Below are positions 42,695 to 52,032 of a stretch of DNA of 64,000 nucleotides, in pieces. Under the pieces are notes generated by a model that made no database searches, was not told the origin of the DNA, and saw nothing but the letters and a program-made list of their open reading frames with translations. Positions within the stretch are counted from its first letter, which is position 1, and the number at the start of each line of letters is the position of its first letter. A program made the translations under genes and the position numbers. The stretch spans positions 1 through 64,000 of the forward strand of contig NZ_JABAGQ010000010.1 in assembly GCF_012844225.1 (NCBI RefSeq), in the 5' to 3' direction. Source of the stretch: Rhodococcus sp. 105337 (lineage in GTDB: Bacteria > Actinomycetota > Actinomycetes > Mycobacteriales > Mycobacteriaceae).

Positions 42695-43504
42695 ATGGAT
42701 CTGCACACCGTGACGGACTACACCGTGGCGCGGACACGTGAGGATCTCACCTGGGGACCGGGCACGGCGTTCGTCGGAGGCGGCACGTGGCTGTTCTCGG
42801 AACCGCAACCACACGCGCGTCGCCTCGTCGACCTGTCGGGGCTGGGCTGGCCCGCGACGGTGATCGACGACCCCGGCCTCGAAGTGGCCGCGACCTGCAC
42901 GGTCGAGGAACTCTCGAGGCTCTCCGAGACCACGACGTGGCAGGCCGCACCATTGTTCGGGCAGTGCGCCGACGCCCTGCTCGCCTCGTGGAAGATCTGG
43001 AAGCGTGCCACCGTCGGTGGCAACATCTGCCTGTCGCTGCCCGCCGGTGCCATGATTTCCCTCGCGGTCGCGCTCGACGCCGACGCGGTGATCTGGTCCC
43101 GAGGGGGCGGTGAGCGACGACTGCCGGTGGCGGAGTTCGTCACCGGCGTCGGCGGCAACCTCCTGCACGACGGAGACATCCTGCGCAGTATCCGTATCGA
43201 GGCACCGAAGCTGTCCTCACGCACCGCATTCCGGAAGATCGCCTTGTCTCCGCTGGGCCGGTCCGGTGCCGTGGTCATCGGTCGACGCGACGCCGACGGC
43301 GCGTTCGCCCTGTCGGTGACCGCTGCCACCACCCGTCCCCACGTGCTGAGGTTCCCCGATCTGCCCGCTGCGGCGGACCTCGAGGCAGCACTGACCTCTA
43401 CCGTCGCCGCGGACGCCTACCACGCCGATGTCCACGGGACCCCCCAGTGGCGCAGGGCGGTCACAGCCGTTCTGGCACAGGAAGTCCGGGAGGAGTTGTC
43501 ATGA
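42695..43504 (+). CDS. Xanthine dehydrogenase, FAD-binding subunit
   Basis: 269 residues of the molybdenum-hydroxylase FAD subunit. The FAD-binding loop is GTAFVGGGTWLFSEPQP, and the second motif is IWKRATVGGNICLSLPAGAMISLAVALDADAVIWS. The C-terminal domain (SSRTAFRKIALSPLGRSGAVVIGRRD) is also recognisable. It moves electrons from the iron-sulfur clusters to NAD. Its stop overlaps the start of the fused subunit gene by ATGA. Confidence 0.88.
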   Translation: MDLHTVTDYTVARTREDLTWGPGTAFVGGGTWLFSEPQPHARRLVDLSGLGWPATVIDDPGLEVAATCTVEELSRLSETTTWQAAPLFGQCADALLASWKIWKRATVGGNICLSLPAGAMISLAVALDADAVIWSRGGGERRLPVAEFVTGVGGNLLHDGDILRSIRIEAPKLSSRTAFRKIALSPLGRSGAVVIGRRDADGAFALSVTAATTRPHVLRFPDLPAAADLEAALTSTVAADAYHADVHGTPQWRRAVTAVLAQEVREELS

Positions 43505-46212
43505 GACTGACGGTCAACGGTGACGAGGTCGACGCCGCTCCCCGCCCCGGGCAGTGCCTGCGCACGATGCTGCGAGACCACGAACACTTCGAGGTCAAGA
43601 AGGGCTGCGACACGGGTGACTGTGGCGCGTGCTCGGTGCTCGTCGACGGTGAGGCGGTGCATTCGTGCGTCTATCCCGCCGTCCGGGCCGAGGGGCGCGC
43701 GGTGACCACGGTGACCGGTCTGGGTACGCCCGACGACATGCATCCCCTGCAACAGCGGTTCGTCGACGCCGCCGGGTTCCAATGCGGATTCTGCACCGCC
43801 GGCATGATCGTCACGGCGTCGACGTTCACCGAATCCGACCTCGACGACCTTCCGCGCCGGCTCAAAGGAAACTTGTGCCGCTGCACCGGATATCGTTCCG
43901 TCGACGATGCGCTGCGCGGCGTCGGCAACGTCGGGAAGACATGCGGAAAAGCTTTCGGCGCATCCCATCCCGCACCTGCGGGCCCGCGGGTCGTCACCGG
44001 TACGGAGCCGTACACGTTCGACACCGTCGTCGACGGCGTGCTGCAAATCGCGACGCTGGGTAGCCCGCACCCGCACGCCCGGATCGTGTCCATCGACACC
44101 GTCGCCGCGGAGCAACTGCCGGGCGTGCACGCGGTCCTGTGCTGGCGCGACGCCCCCCAGTTCGCATATTCGACAGCGAGACACGAGAACCGGGAAGAAG
44201 ATCCGGACGACACCTACCTCTTCGACCGGACGCTTCGATACGTCGGGCAACGGGTTGCGGCGGTCGTCGCCGAGACGGAAGCCCAGGCGCAGGAGGCCTG
44301 CCGGCTTCTCCGCGTGGAATACGAGGTCCTGCCCTTCGTGCTCGACCCGGACGAGGCCGCGGCACCCGGTGCCCCGCTGCTGCACGGTGACAAGGGGCCG
44401 GAAGCGCGGATCGCCGATGCCTCCCGCAACCTCATCGGAGAGGTGCACGGCGGGTGTGGTGACGTCGAAGCCGGCATCGCCGCGGCTGCGGCCGTGGTGC
44501 GCGGGCGCTGGCAGACGCAGCGCGTCCAGCACACCCATCTCGAAACACACGGCGCCGTCGGCTGGCTCGACGACGACGGACGGCTGGTGATCCGCAGTTC
44601 CACCCAGGTTCCGTTCCTCGTCCGGGACGAACTGTGCCGGATCTTCGGGCTCGAGCGTCACCGCGTCCGGGTGTTCACCGCCCGCGTGGGCGGGGGATTC
44701 GGCGGCAAACAGGAAATGCTCGTCGAGGACGTCGTCGCGGCGGCCGTCCTGCGCACCGGACGCCCGGCGCGGTGGGAGTTCACCCGGGCGGACCAGTTGA
44801 CGGTCGCGCCGTGTCGTCATCCCATGCGGGTCGACGTCACCGTGGCCGCGGACGCCGACGGAATCCTCACGGCCCTCGCCATCGACGTCCTCAACGACGG
44901 CGGCGCGTACGGCAACCATTCGGCGAGCGTGATGTTCCACGGGTGCGGCGAATCGGTCGAGGTGTACCGCTGCCCGAACAAGCGTGTCGACGGCCGGTCG
45001 GTGTACACGAACAACCGGCCGTCGGGCGCGTTCCGCGGATACGGTCTCGGACAGGTGGTGTTCGCGGTCGAGTCCGCAATGGACGAACTCGCCCTGGAAC
45101 TGGACCTCGACCCGTACGAGTTGCGGCGCCGCAACGTGGTGGTTCCCGGCGACGAACTGGTCGCCGCCCATCCCGAGGGCGCCGACCTCGGGTTCGGAAG
45201 CTACGGCCTCGACCAGTGCCTCGACCTCGTGCGCAGTGCGATGTCGCGTGCGGACGGGCCACCCGCGCCGGAGGGTCCACGGTGGCGAGTCGGCGAGGGA
45301 ATGGCGTTGGCGATGATCGCGTCGAACCCGCCCGGCGGGCACATCGCCGACACGTCGATCGAACTCCTGCCGGACGGTACGTTCGTCGCCCGGGTCGGTA
45401 CCGCGGAATTCGGGAACGGTACGACGACCGTGCACACACAGATTGCCGCGTCGGTGCTCGGGATCGAGCCGGACCGGATCCGCGTCGAACAGTCCGATAC
45501 CGACGTCACGACGCACGATACGGGCGCGTACGGATCGTCGGGAACGGTCGTCGCGGCGAAGGCCCTGCACGCCGCGGCCCACGCGCTGCGCGGCGATATG
45601 GCGAAATGGGCGGCGGAACTGGCCGGCGAATCACCCGACGACGTGGAGTTCACGGCCGGCGGAGCCCAGGTGGGCGGCACAGAGGTGCCGTATGCGGACC
45701 TCCTGGAGGCGGCGGGCGGGACCCTGCGCGCCGAAGGCAGCCACGGCGGGCTCCCCCGCTCGTTGTCGTTCAACGTGCAGGGGTTTCGCGTCGCGGTCGA
45801 CATCGGCACCGGTGAAGTGCGCATCCTGCAGTCCGTCCAGGCAGCCGACGCGGGTGTCGTCGTCAACCCCGAGCAGTGCCGGGGCCAGGTGGAAGGTGGT
45901 GTCGCCCAAGCCATCGGCGTCGCGATGTACGAAGAACTCGTCACCGATGCCAGCGGCACCGTCGTCACCGCGACGCTGCGGAACTACCACATTCCGCAGT
46001 ACGCAGATGTGCCCCGCACCGAGGTGTACTTCGCAGACACCTACGACACCATGGGGCCGATGGGCGCCAAGTCCATGAGCGAGGCGCCGTTCAATCCCGT
46101 CGCCCCCGCGCTCGCCAACGCGGTCCGGCGCGCGATCGGAGTGCGGCCACACGAACTACCGCTGTCCCGGGACCGGATCTGGTCACTTCTTGCGGCACCC
46201 ACTGCACGCTGA
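43501..46212 (+). CDS. Fused [2Fe-2S] and molybdopterin subunits of xanthine dehydrogenase
   Basis: 903 residues. Residues 1-150 are the iron-sulfur subunit: cluster II Cys in KKGCDTGDCGACSVLVDGEAV, cluster I in FQCGFCTAGM and KGNLCRCTGY. The rest is the molybdopterin-binding subunit: FDRTLRYVGQRVAAVVAET, THLETHGAVGW, GGGFGGKQEMLVEDV, RPSGAFRGYGLGQVVFAVESAMDELA, and the Glu in MGAKSMSEAPFNPVAPALANAVR. It hydroxylates hypoxanthine or xanthine to urate. In most actinobacteria these are separate subunits, so the fusion is notable. Its last 30 bases overlap the convergent coxG gene. Confidence 0.88.
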   Translation: MRLTVNGDEVDAAPRPGQCLRTMLRDHEHFEVKKGCDTGDCGACSVLVDGEAVHSCVYPAVRAEGRAVTTVTGLGTPDDMHPLQQRFVDAAGFQCGFCTAGMIVTASTFTESDLDDLPRRLKGNLCRCTGYRSVDDALRGVGNVGKTCGKAFGASHPAPAGPRVVTGTEPYTFDTVVDGVLQIATLGSPHPHARIVSIDTVAAEQLPGVHAVLCWRDAPQFAYSTARHENREEDPDDTYLFDRTLRYVGQRVAAVVAETEAQAQEACRLLRVEYEVLPFVLDPDEAAAPGAPLLHGDKGPEARIADASRNLIGEVHGGCGDVEAGIAAAAAVVRGRWQTQRVQHTHLETHGAVGWLDDDGRLVIRSSTQVPFLVRDELCRIFGLERHRVRVFTARVGGGFGGKQEMLVEDVVAAAVLRTGRPARWEFTRADQLTVAPCRHPMRVDVTVAADADGILTALAIDVLNDGGAYGNHSASVMFHGCGESVEVYRCPNKRVDGRSVYTNNRPSGAFRGYGLGQVVFAVESAMDELALELDLDPYELRRRNVVVPGDELVAAHPEGADLGFGSYGLDQCLDLVRSAMSRADGPPAPEGPRWRVGEGMALAMIASNPPGGHIADTSIELLPDGTFVARVGTAEFGNGTTTVHTQIAASVLGIEPDRIRVEQSDTDVTTHDTGAYGSSGTVVAAKALHAAAHALRGDMAKWAAELAGESPDDVEFTAGGAQVGGTEVPYADLLEAAGGTLRAEGSHGGLPRSLSFNVQGFRVAVDIGTGEVRILQSVQAADAGVVVNPEQCRGQVEGGVAQAIGVAMYEELVTDASGTVVTATLRNYHIPQYADVPRTEVYFADTYDTMGPMGAKSMSEAPFNPVAPALANAVRRAIGVRPHELPLSRDRIWSLLAAPTAR

Positions 46213-47052
46213 ACGGTTCCGGCGCCGACGGCGGGACGTCCGGTTCAGGACCACCCCGACCACGAGCGCCACGGCGGCCACCACCCCCACCGGCACGAGT
46301 CGCTGGATCACAGAGCCTCGCGCGAACTCCATGAGATCGAGAGCCTCGGCTTCGGGTTGCGGATCGGCGGTCGCGTGCGCCGCGCCCGAATTCGCCGTTC
46401 CGGTGGCGGCATCCGCGGGCGGCGCCGGAGCGACGGCACCGGGCGTGGCCGCGGGTGCCGGTGTGGCGGTCTGCGCGGCGTCACCCGCCACGGGTGCGAC
46501 GAACCCCGCACCGGCCGGTGTCGTGTCGGGAGGTGTCGGAGCCACCGCCGGCGCGCTGGACGGTACCGATTCGTTGGGAGTCGATTCGCTCGGCGTCGAG
46601 TCCGCGGCCTCCGGTCCCAGTTTCTTCGACAGACAGGACGCGAACTGTTCGAGGATCTTCCCGCCGACATCGGAGATCATCCCCCGGCCGAACTGAGCAG
46701 GCTTGCCCGTGACCGTCATATCGGTGTGGACCGTGCCGTCCGTACGGTCACCGTCGCCGGTGAGAACGATCGTGATGGTCGCGCTGACCGTGCCGTTGCC
46801 GCGCGTGTCCTTCGCGTTCGCCTCGATGACCGCCTTGCGGGCCTGCTCGTCCTTTTCGACGTATCGTCCGGTGCCCTTGAAGGTGAGCGCCACCGGCCCG
46901 AGCTTGACCTTCACCGTTCCCGTGAACGTGTCCCCCTCGGTCCCGGTGAGCTTCGCCCCGGGCATGCACGGTGCGACCTTCTCGGGGTTCAGCAAGGCGG
47001 TCCACACCTCTTCGACGGGTGCTGGAACTGACAAGGTGTGATCGAGTTGCAT
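46183..47052 (-). CDS. coxG: CoxG-like SRPBCC protein with C-terminal membrane anchor
   Basis: 289 residues. The N-terminal 150 residues are a SRPBCC/CoxG domain (LDHTLSVPAPVEEVWTALLNPEKVAPCMPGAKLTG, then GPVALTFKGTGRYVEKDE, and GRGMISDVGGKILEQFASCLSKKLG). A linker of about 95 residues rich in Pro, Ala and Thr follows, then a single membrane helix (LVPVGVVAAVALVVGVVLN, about 251-270) and a basic tail (SRRRRRNRS). In CO dehydrogenase systems CoxG links the enzyme to the membrane and its quinone pool. It follows coxM in the S-L-M-G order. Confidence 0.87.
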   Translation of the reverse strand: MQLDHTLSVPAPVEEVWTALLNPEKVAPCMPGAKLTGTEGDTFTGTVKVKLGPVALTFKGTGRYVEKDEQARKAVIEANAKDTRGNGTVSATITIVLTGDGDRTDGTVHTDMTVTGKPAQFGRGMISDVGGKILEQFASCLSKKLGPEAADSTPSESTPNESVPSSAPAVAPTPPDTTPAGAGFVAPVAGDAAQTATPAPAATPGAVAPAPPADAATGTANSGAAHATADPQPEAEALDLMEFARGSVIQRLVPVGVVAAVALVVGVVLNRTSRRRRRNRSACSGCRKK

Positions 47053-47086
47053 TGCGTCCTCTCGGATAGTGAAGGTGTCGGAAACG

Positions 47087-47941
47087 TCAGATTCCGGTTG
47101 CTGTCGTCACCGCCCGGCGAGTGAGCACCTGCGCCAGATGGCTGCGGTACTCGGCGTCGGCGTTTCCGTCGGTCATGGGGTCGGTGCCGTCTGTCGCGCG
47201 CTCCGCAGCCGCCCTGATCGTGTCCGCCGTGGCGGGCTGCCCGACGAGCGATTCTTCGACACCACGCGCCCGGATCGGCACCGCCGCCATGTTGGTCAGA
47301 GCCACCTTGGCGCGTTCGATGGTGCCGCCCGCGACCGACACGGTCGCGGCGACGCCGACGATCGACCATTGTTGTGCTGCGCGATGGAACTTTTCGTACC
47401 GGGCGGCCCACTCGGTGTGCTTCGGAATGCGGATCTCCGCGAGGATTTCCCCGGCGTCCAGCGCAGTCGTGAAGTAGTCCTGGAAGAACTCTTCCGCCGT
47501 CAGGGTGCGAATGCCCGCGGGGCCGACCACCCGGAGCGTCGCGTCGAGAGCCACGGCCGGAGCGGCGAGGTCACCGGCGGGATCGGCGTGCGCCAACGAC
47601 CCGCCGAGCGTTCCCCGATGCCGGATCTGTGGGTCCGCGACGGTGGCCGTGGCCTCCGCGAGCAATCGTGCGTGCCGCGCGACGAGCGGGTCGTGCAGAA
47701 CTTCGTGGTGCGTGGTGGTCGCACCGATCACGATCTCGTCGCCCTCCTCACGGATGCCGCGCAGTTCGGCGACGCGGCCGAGGTCGACGAGCGCCGACGG
47801 TGCCGCCAGACGCAACCGCAGGACCGGCATCAGGCTTTGGCCGCCTGCGATGATCTTCGAGTCCTCGCCTGCATCGCGCAGTGCCGTAACCGCCTCGTCG
47901 AGGCTGGTGGGCCGGAAATATTCGAACGCGGCCGGAATCAT
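47087..47941 (-). CDS. coxM: Molybdenum hydroxylase FAD subunit (CoxM-like)
   Basis: 284 residues. The FAD loop IIAGGQSLMPVLRLRLAAPSALVDLGRV and second motif ADPQIRHRGTLGGSLAHADPAGDLAAPAVALDATLRVVG are those of CoxM proteins. EEFFQDYFTTALDAGEILAEIRIP follows. It passes electrons from the 2Fe-2S subunit to an acceptor. The ATG overlaps the stop of the large-subunit gene upstream (ATGA), so S-L-M are one operon. Confidence 0.92.
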   Translation of the reverse strand: MIPAAFEYFRPTSLDEAVTALRDAGEDSKIIAGGQSLMPVLRLRLAAPSALVDLGRVAELRGIREEGDEIVIGATTTHHEVLHDPLVARHARLLAEATATVADPQIRHRGTLGGSLAHADPAGDLAAPAVALDATLRVVGPAGIRTLTAEEFFQDYFTTALDAGEILAEIRIPKHTEWAARYEKFHRAAQQWSIVGVAATVSVAGGTIERAKVALTNMAAVPIRARGVEESLVGQPATADTIRAAAERATDGTDPMTDGNADAEYRSHLAQVLTRRAVTTATGI

Positions 47942-50343
47942 TGCGTGCCTCCCTGTGTACTCGTCCCGTCGCTGCGGGCAGAACGAATGGCATGCCACAC
48001 CCGCATCGGAGTGCACGGCATCGTGATGTCGCGGACCCCGAACTGCCGTACGGCGTCGAGCACCGCGTTCACCACGGCCGGCGTCGACGCGATGGTGCCG
48101 GCCTCGCCGACTCCCTTGACGCCCAACGGGTTCCCCGGAGCCGGTGTGTCGGTGCGGTCGGTGGTGAACGACGGCAGATCCACGGCCGTGGGAAGCAGGT
48201 ACTCGGCGAACGAGCCGCTGAGCAACGTGCCCGACTCGTCGTGCACCGCTTCCTCGTACAGTGCCTGGGCGATGCCCTGTGCCAGACCTCCGTGCACCTG
48301 GCCCTCCACGATGAGGGGATTGACGACGTGCCCGATGTCGTCGACGCAGACGTATTTCCGGATGCGGGCGTGACCCGTCTCGGTGTCGACCTCGATCGCA
48401 CACAGGTGGGTGCCGTGCGGGAACGAGAAGTTGTCGGGGTCGTAGGTCGCCTCCGAATCGAGGTTCGGTTCGATCCCGTCGGGCAGGTCGTGCGCGGCGA
48501 ACACGGCGAGCGCAATGTCCGTGAGCCCCACCGACTTCTCGGTTCCCTTGACCCGGAACTGTCCGTCGGTGAAGTCGAGATCGTCCTCCGCGCACTCCAT
48601 CAGGTGTGCGGCGATCGGATGCGCCTTGGCCACCACCTTCTCGGCCGCCTTCACCACTGCGATTCCGCCGACGGCGAGGGACCGCGAACCGTAGGTGTCG
48701 AGACCCCGCGGGGAGGTCTGGGTGTCGCCGTGCAGGACCTCGATGTCCTCGAACGGGATACCGAGTCGATCGGCGACGATCTGGCTCCACGCCGTCTCGT
48801 GTCCCTGGCCGTGCGCGGACGCGCCGGTGACCACCTCGACCTTGCCGGTGGGCAGCATGCGGATCGCCGCGTGCTCCCATCCTCCGGCCCCGTACGACAG
48901 CGAACCGAGGACGCGCGACGGGGCGAGTCCGCACATCTCGGTGAACGTCGATACCCCGATGCCCAGTTGCACCGGGTCCTTGCGCTCCCGGCGCTCGGCC
49001 TGTTCGCGTCGCAGACCGTCGTAGTCCAGCAGTTCGAGCGCTTTCGCGGTGGCCGCCTCGTAGTTGCCGGAGTCGTAGGTCAGGCCCGCGACGGTGTCGA
49101 ACGGGAACTCCTCGTGCGCGATCCAGTTCTTCTTCCGGAGTTCGATCGGGTCCATCGACAGTTCGACGGCGAGTTCGTCCATGATGCGTTCGATCGCGAA
49201 GGTGGCCTCGGGGCGGCCCGCACCGCGGTAGGCATCGGTGGGCACCTTGTTGGTGAACACGTTGGTGCAGGTGAATCGGTAGGCGTCGAACTTGTAGATG
49301 CCGTTGAACATGAACGCCCCGAGGATCGGGACGCCGGGCGTGACGAGTCGCAGGTACGCGCCCATGTCCGCCAGCAGGTCCACCTTCAGCCCCGTGACCG
49401 TGCCGTCGCGTCTCGCCGCGATGGTGAGTTTCTGGATCTGGTCGCGGCCGTGATGCCCGGCCATCATCGATTCGCTGCGCGTCTCGGTGTACTTGAGGGG
49501 CTTGCGCAACCGGCGCGCAATCAGCAGGGTGAGCACCTCTTCCGGTGTCACCTGGAGTTTGCCGCCGAATCCGCCACCCACGTCCGGGGCGATCACCCGC
49601 AGGGTGTGCTCGGGGATACCGAGTGTCATCGCGAGCATCAGTTTCAGGATGTGCGGGACCTGCGTGGACGACCACATCGTGGTCTGCGAGGCAGTGGGGT
49701 CGACGACCACCGAGCGCGGTTCCATGAACGCCGGGATGAGTCGCTGCTGGCGGAAGGTCCGCTCCACGACGACCTCCGCATCGCGGAGGGTGTCGTCGAC
49801 GTTGCTCCCGCTCCCGGCTTCCGCCGAATCGAACACCCACGTCGCGCTGCGGTTGGTGCCGAGGTCGGGGTGGAGCACAACGGTGTCGTCGGCGGCCGCC
49901 GCGAGGTCGAGCACGACCGGCAGGTCGTCGTAATCCACATCGATCGCGTCGAGTGCGTCGTGCGCTTCGTAGTAGGTGCGGGCGACCACGACCGCCACGG
50001 CCTCCCCCGCGAACCTCACGGTGCCGACGGCGAGCGCGGGTGCGGACGGCGTCAGCATGTCCTCGGTGATCTGCCAGGCGCACGGCAGGCTGCCCTGTTC
50101 CTCCGCGAGATCCGCGCCGGTGTAGACGGCGACGACACCCGGTTGCTTCTTCGCTTCGTCCACATCGATGTGGGTGATGCGTGCGTGTGCGAACGGGCTA
50201 CGCAATATCGCCGCATGCAGCATGCCGGGGAGCACGATGTTGTCGGTCCAGTGGGTGCGGCCCGTGACGAGGTGCTCGTCTTCCTTGCGGCGGCGTGCCC
50301 TGCCGAGTTCGGATTCGGTACGTGGTTCGGCGGTGCTCGTCAT
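47938..50343 (-). CDS. coxL: Molybdopterin-binding large subunit, form II CoxL-like
   Basis: 801 residues of the aldehyde oxidase/xanthine dehydrogenase large-subunit family. The active-site loop reads TDAYRGAGRPEATFAIERIMDELA: the AYRGAGR motif marks form II CoxL-like proteins, while true CO dehydrogenase has AYRCSFR with the copper-binding Cys. Molybdopterin motifs GGGFGGKLQVTPEEVL and GASAHGQGHETAWSQIVADRLG are present, with the catalytic Glu in GVKGVGEAGTIASTPAVVNAVLDAVR. Substrate is unknown; carbon monoxide oxidation should not be assumed. The first 20 residues are polar; the ATG follows the stop of coxS with a 4-base overlap. Confidence 0.9.
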   Translation of the reverse strand: MTSTAEPRTESELGRARRRKEDEHLVTGRTHWTDNIVLPGMLHAAILRSPFAHARITHIDVDEAKKQPGVVAVYTGADLAEEQGSLPCAWQITEDMLTPSAPALAVGTVRFAGEAVAVVVARTYYEAHDALDAIDVDYDDLPVVLDLAAAADDTVVLHPDLGTNRSATWVFDSAEAGSGSNVDDTLRDAEVVVERTFRQQRLIPAFMEPRSVVVDPTASQTTMWSSTQVPHILKLMLAMTLGIPEHTLRVIAPDVGGGFGGKLQVTPEEVLTLLIARRLRKPLKYTETRSESMMAGHHGRDQIQKLTIAARRDGTVTGLKVDLLADMGAYLRLVTPGVPILGAFMFNGIYKFDAYRFTCTNVFTNKVPTDAYRGAGRPEATFAIERIMDELAVELSMDPIELRKKNWIAHEEFPFDTVAGLTYDSGNYEAATAKALELLDYDGLRREQAERRERKDPVQLGIGVSTFTEMCGLAPSRVLGSLSYGAGGWEHAAIRMLPTGKVEVVTGASAHGQGHETAWSQIVADRLGIPFEDIEVLHGDTQTSPRGLDTYGSRSLAVGGIAVVKAAEKVVAKAHPIAAHLMECAEDDLDFTDGQFRVKGTEKSVGLTDIALAVFAAHDLPDGIEPNLDSEATYDPDNFSFPHGTHLCAIEVDTETGHARIRKYVCVDDIGHVVNPLIVEGQVHGGLAQGIAQALYEEAVHDESGTLLSGSFAEYLLPTAVDLPSFTTDRTDTPAPGNPLGVKGVGEAGTIASTPAVVNAVLDAVRQFGVRDITMPCTPMRVWHAIRSARSDGTSTQGGTQ

Positions 50344-50834
50344 CGTGTGCCTCCCTGCGTTGCCGCCGGTGCCTCGCGCAGGCGCTGCGCGGCGTCCTGT
50401 GCGGCGGCGACGATGTTCTGATATCCGGTGCAGCGGCAGAGGTTTCCCTCGAGGCTGTGCCGCACCTGTTCGTCGTCGGGATCGGGGTTGTCCGCGAGCA
50501 GGTCGATCGTCGCCATGATCATTCCCGGCGTGCAGAACCCGCATTGCAGAGCATGTTTCTCCCGGAATGCCTCCTGGACGGGATGCAGGGAGCCGTCGAC
50601 GGACAGTCCTTCGACGGTCGTGACCTCCTGCCCGTCCGCCTGTACCGCGAGCACCGAGCACGACTTGACGCTCTGCCCGTCGAGCAGGACGGTGCACGCG
50701 CCGCAGTTGCTCGTGTCGCAGCCGACCACCGTCCCGACTTTTCCCAGCCGGTCTCTGAGATAGTGCACGAGCAGAAGGCGGGGTTCCACGTCGTCGGTAT
50801 AGGGCGTTCCGTCGACGGTGACAGTGATGCGCAT
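50340..50834 (-). CDS. coxS: Molybdenum hydroxylase [2Fe-2S] subunit (CoxS-like)
   Basis: 164 residues. Plant-type cluster Cys are in VGCDTSNCGACTVLLDGQSVKSC and the second cluster in ALQCGFCTPGMIMATIDLL and EGNLCRCTGYQNIV. It is the electron-transfer subunit of the three-part enzyme and the first gene of the S-L-M-G operon, the gene order of form II cox-like operons. Confidence 0.94.
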   Translation of the reverse strand: MRITVTVDGTPYTDDVEPRLLLVHYLRDRLGKVGTVVGCDTSNCGACTVLLDGQSVKSCSVLAVQADGQEVTTVEGLSVDGSLHPVQEAFREKHALQCGFCTPGMIMATIDLLADNPDPDDEQVRHSLEGNLCRCTGYQNIVAAAQDAAQRLREAPAATQGGTR

Positions 50835-50973
50835 CGAACCTCCAGTGCATGACGCGAGCGACTCCGGTGATACAGATCACTGCCACTTTGCGTCACCGGA
50901 GGGGCACGATGACCCGAATCGACGAAATCGGTCGCCGCAGTTCGGGTGGACCAGGAAGACGAGGAACTCGCAG

Positions 50974-52020
50974 ATGGGAATCGCAGCGGTAATCGGCCCC
51001 GAACGGACGCTGTCGGTGACCGAGGTCGACCACTCGCCCCTTGCGCCGGGCGAGGTCCGCATCGACGTGGCGTACTGCGGAGTGTGCGGGTCGGATCTGC
51101 ATCTGTTCTTCGACCCACCGGACCCGCTCACCGGGCACGTGCTGGGGCACGAGTTCGCCGGGGTGGTGAGCGAAATCGCCGCCGACGTGCGCGGATGGGC
51201 GGTCGGTGACCGGGTGACGGTCCGGCCGATCGACGAGTGCGGCGACTGCACAGCGTGCCGGAGCGACGACGGGGTGTGTCTCACCGGCGTGGTTCGAGGG
51301 CCGGGCCTGGGCCGGCCGGGCGGACTCGCGGAATCGGTCACGGTCCCGTCCCGAATGCTGCACCGGATCCCCGACACCGTGTCCTTGCGCGACGCGGCGC
51401 TCACCGAGCCGCTTGCGGTGGCGGTCCGCGCGGTCGGGCGGGCCGAGGTCGCACCGGGCGACGGGGTCGTGGTGTTCGGCGCCGGTCCCATCGGCCTGCT
51501 CGCCGTCGAGGTTCTCCGTGCCAGGGGCATCACCGACGTGCTGGTGGTCGAGCCCCACGATGCGCGCCGTGCGCTCGCGAGCGGATCGGGCGTGCGGACG
51601 ACGACGCCCGACCGGGTGCTCGAGGACGCGGCCGCCTTGTTCGCCGACGGTCCCCGGGCGGTACTGGAGTGCAGCGGAAATCCGAGTTGCGCACAGGATG
51701 CCGTCGACGTCCTCGGATATCAGGGTCGTCTGGTGATCGTGGGGATTTCCGGGTTGCCGTCCGAACTCCTGCTGATGCGGTTGGCGATCTTCGAGACCGC
51801 GATCGTCGGCTCGACCGCGTACAGCGAGCGCGACTTCGGCGAGGCGCTGGCGCATCTTGCCGCCGGGCGCATCAGGGTCGACACGCTGGTGACGTCCGTG
51901 GTCGGTCTCGACGATGCCGACGCGAAGCTGCGCGAACTGTCCGGCGGCACCGGGTCGGACATCAAGGTGCTCGTGCAACCGACCGATCGTGGGCCACACG
52001 ACCCTCGACATTCGACCTGA
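50974..52020 (+). CDS. Zinc-dependent medium-chain alcohol dehydrogenase
   Basis: 348 residues. Catalytic zinc ligands are in AYCGVCGSDLHLF and GHVLGHEFAGVV. The structural zinc lobe is intact with four Cys (ECGDCTACRSDDGVC). The NAD-binding motif VVVFGAGPIGLLAVEVL is near residue 170, and the following acidic residue (VVEPHDARR) favours NAD. It oxidises an alcohol or polyol to an aldehyde or ketone; substrate unknown. GAGGAACTCGCAG precedes the ATG. It diverges from coxS and is 12 bases before an SDR. Confidence 0.88.
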   Translation: MGIAAVIGPERTLSVTEVDHSPLAPGEVRIDVAYCGVCGSDLHLFFDPPDPLTGHVLGHEFAGVVSEIAADVRGWAVGDRVTVRPIDECGDCTACRSDDGVCLTGVVRGPGLGRPGGLAESVTVPSRMLHRIPDTVSLRDAALTEPLAVAVRAVGRAEVAPGDGVVVFGAGPIGLLAVEVLRARGITDVLVVEPHDARRALASGSGVRTTTPDRVLEDAAALFADGPRAVLECSGNPSCAQDAVDVLGYQGRLVIVGISGLPSELLLMRLAIFETAIVGSTAYSERDFGEALAHLAAGRIRVDTLVTSVVGLDDADAKLRELSGGTGSDIKVLVQPTDRGPHDPRHST

Positions 52021-52032
52021 GGAGAACAGTCT

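Noticed and set aside
39667-42708. 1013-codon extension of pucR upstream through the deaminase gene
   Set aside because: The extra N-terminal part is antisense to the deaminase; a GTG with a ribosome site at 41175 starts the conserved PucR domain.
47938-50343. True aerobic carbon monoxide dehydrogenase (form I)
   Set aside because: The active-site loop reads AYRGAGR, not AYRCSFR; the copper-binding Cys is missing and gene order is S-L-M.
47941-50421. 826-codon plus-strand ORF across coxL and coxS
   Set aside because: Antisense to two clearly coding genes; rich in Val, Arg and Asp/Glu from complementary codons.
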